A stretch of 64,000 nucleotides of DNA, from the NCBI GenBank assembly GCA_947652605.1, contig CANTFG010000111.1, positions 1-64,000 of the forward strand, written 5' to 3'. Of the stretch, positions 63,401 to 64,000 are shown one piece after another; position 1 is the first letter of the stretch, and every line of letters begins with the position of its first letter. The DNA comes from Elmis aenea (lineage: Eukaryota; Arthropoda; Insecta; Coleoptera; Elmidae). Below the pieces are notes generated by a model. The model saw only the letters and a list, made by a program, of their open reading frames with translations, was not told where the DNA came from and did not search any database. Made by a program: the position numbers and the translations under genes.

Positions 63401-64000
63401 AATTTTGAAAATTTTGAATTTTTTTCTCGAAAACGGCTTATACGATTTTGTTCAAATTTTAGTATGTTATAGAGTTTTATTTTCTTAGTATAATGCCGTT
63501 TGTTTCAACTAGTTTGAAATTTAATTTACAAAGTTATTCAAAAAATTAAAAATTTTGAAATTTTTTTTCGAAAACGGCTCGTTACATTTTGTTCAAATTT
63601 TAGCATATTATAGAGTTTAAATTTCTTAGTATAATGCCGTTTGTTTCAACTAGTTTGAAATTTAATTTACAAAGTTATTCAAAAAAGTAAAAATTTTGAA
63701 AATTTTGAATTTTTTTCTCGAAAACGGCTCATACGATTTTGTTCAAATTTTAGTATGTTATAGAGTTTTATTTTCTTAGTATAATGCCGTTTGTTTCAAC
63801 TAGTTTGAAATTTAATTTACAAAGTTATTCAAAAAAGTAAAAATTTTGAAAATTTTGAATTTTTTTCTCGAAAACGGCTCATACGATTTTGTTCAAATTT
63901 TAGTATGTTATAGAGTTTTATTTTCTTAGTATAATGCCGTTTGTTTCAACTAGTTTGAAATTTAATTTACAAAGTTATTCAAAAAATTAAAAATTTTGAA
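60400..64000 (+). repeat. Distal copy of 11.5-15.94 kb
   Basis: From 60.4 to 61.2 kb labels match 48,948 bp upstream: CTAGCTTG at 60,531 and 11,583, GTTAAAT at 60,909 and 11,961. From 61.2 kb to the window end they match 48,059 bp upstream: CACG at 61,336 and 13,277, GATTTT at 62,076 and 14,017, TTTTGAAAAC at 62,688 and 14,629, CGAAATCGGCTTA at 62,841 and 14,782, GCATATTA at 63,313 and 15,254 and at 63,604 and 15,545. The 889-bp offset change reflects the 889-bp unit being single here and double at 12 kb. Private changes are TTTACTTC at 60,523-60,524 and GAAATGTAATT at 63,371. Confidence 0.9.

Larger units (their letters stand above)
1..64000 (+). repeat. AT-rich ~150-bp satellite DNA array (whole window)
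   Basis: The same ~150-bp sequence repeats from the first to the last base, always in the same orientation, with no interrupting unique sequence. The period is visible directly: the word CGAAAACGGCT recurs every 141-150 bp, giving about 430 monomers. The first monomer (1-150) has 33 G/C out of 150, so A+T is about 78%. The most constant part of the monomer runs from TTAGTATAATG through TTACAAAGTTATT. Variation is concentrated in the A/T linker and just after the CGGCT core. Each of the six frames of the type A consensus has a stop in every monomer, so the array is non-coding. Both ends of the window lie inside the array, so its true length is unknown. A centromeric or heterochromatic role is inference; the tandem structure is seen. 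Confidence 0.99.

Noticed and set aside
1..64000. Protein-coding ORFs
   Set aside because: The type A consensus has stops in all six frames within each 150-bp repeat, and the base composition is uniform. Any ATG-initiated run is short and repeats with the monomer.
1..64000. CRISPR array
   Set aside because: There are no unique spacers. The full 150-bp unit is conserved, far longer than a CRISPR repeat, and no cas-like gene is present.
1..64000. Hammerhead ribozyme satellite (as in some worms)
   Set aside because: The conserved CTGATGA core was not seen on either strand. The single CTGATACG at 1,533 is a one-monomer variant and does not fit.
1..64000. Transposable element, retroviral fragment or insertion breaking the array
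   Set aside because: The core word recurs without a gap larger than one monomer from start to end, and no monomer has a large insertion.
1..64000. Orientation switch of monomers
   Set aside because: Every GAAAACGG core reads in the + direction with its TTAGTATAATG downstream. No inverted block was found.
1..64000. Species identification from the monomer
   Set aside because: I do not recognise this satellite with confidence. A database search of the 150-bp consensus would be decisive.

Overview
The whole 64 kb window is one uninterrupted, head-to-tail satellite DNA array. I see no gene, RNA gene, transposon or single-copy sequence. The basic monomer is about 150 bp (141-150 bp) and about 78% A+T: I counted 33 G/C in the 150 bp of the first monomer. 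The window therefore holds roughly 430 monomers, all in the same orientation. Every reading frame of the consensus monomer is closed at least once per repeat, so no protein-coding potential survives. An array like this points to eukaryotic constitutive heterochromatin (centromeric, pericentromeric or another satellite block) in a long-read assembly. Satellites this A+T-rich are common in invertebrates, but I cannot name the species from the sequence.

There are two main monomer families, about 5% apart. Type A carries CTCATACG after the conserved GAAAACGG core, then TAGTATG and GTTTTATTTT. Type B carries CTCGTTAC, TAGCATG and GTTTAATTTT, and its T-tract runs straight into TCGAA. Subtypes include A' (TAGTAAAATG), Bt (GGCTTGTTAC), a B form with GTTAAAT, an A form ending TTATAAAATTA and a short 141-bp B. 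These act as position labels and reveal several nested levels of higher-order repeat (HOR).

Layout: 1-3.2 kb is a loosely ordered A/B mixture. 3.2-6.6 kb is an 11-mer of 1,636 bp, largely duplicated in tandem. 6.6-10.5 kb is mixed and contains a copy of 5.8-7.1 kb displaced by 3,288 bp. 10.5-11.9 kb is a copy of 19.6-21.0 kb. 11,928-13,705 is a 6-mer of 889 bp in two copies. 14.65-21.0 kb holds units of 2,531 bp and a shortened 1,940-bp form. 21,008-56.8 kb holds three large superblocks (13,146 bp, 12,696 bp and an incomplete third of about 10 kb). Each superblock opens with tandem 9-mers of 1,339 bp, continues with 6-mers of 900 bp and ends in a mixed tail. 56.7-60.0 kb has 11-mers of 1,639 bp. 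60.4-64.0 kb repeats 11.5-15.9 kb at offsets of 48,948 and then 48,059 bp.

The HOR units are related by simple arithmetic: 889 + 450 = 1,339 and 1,339 + 300 = 1,639. They are the same monomer string lengthened by whole monomers. Together with chimeric monomers at duplication edges and very few private substitutions, this indicates recent expansion by unequal exchange or amplification. Coordinates of large blocks are monomer-accurate where I traced a diagnostic variant and approximate elsewhere.
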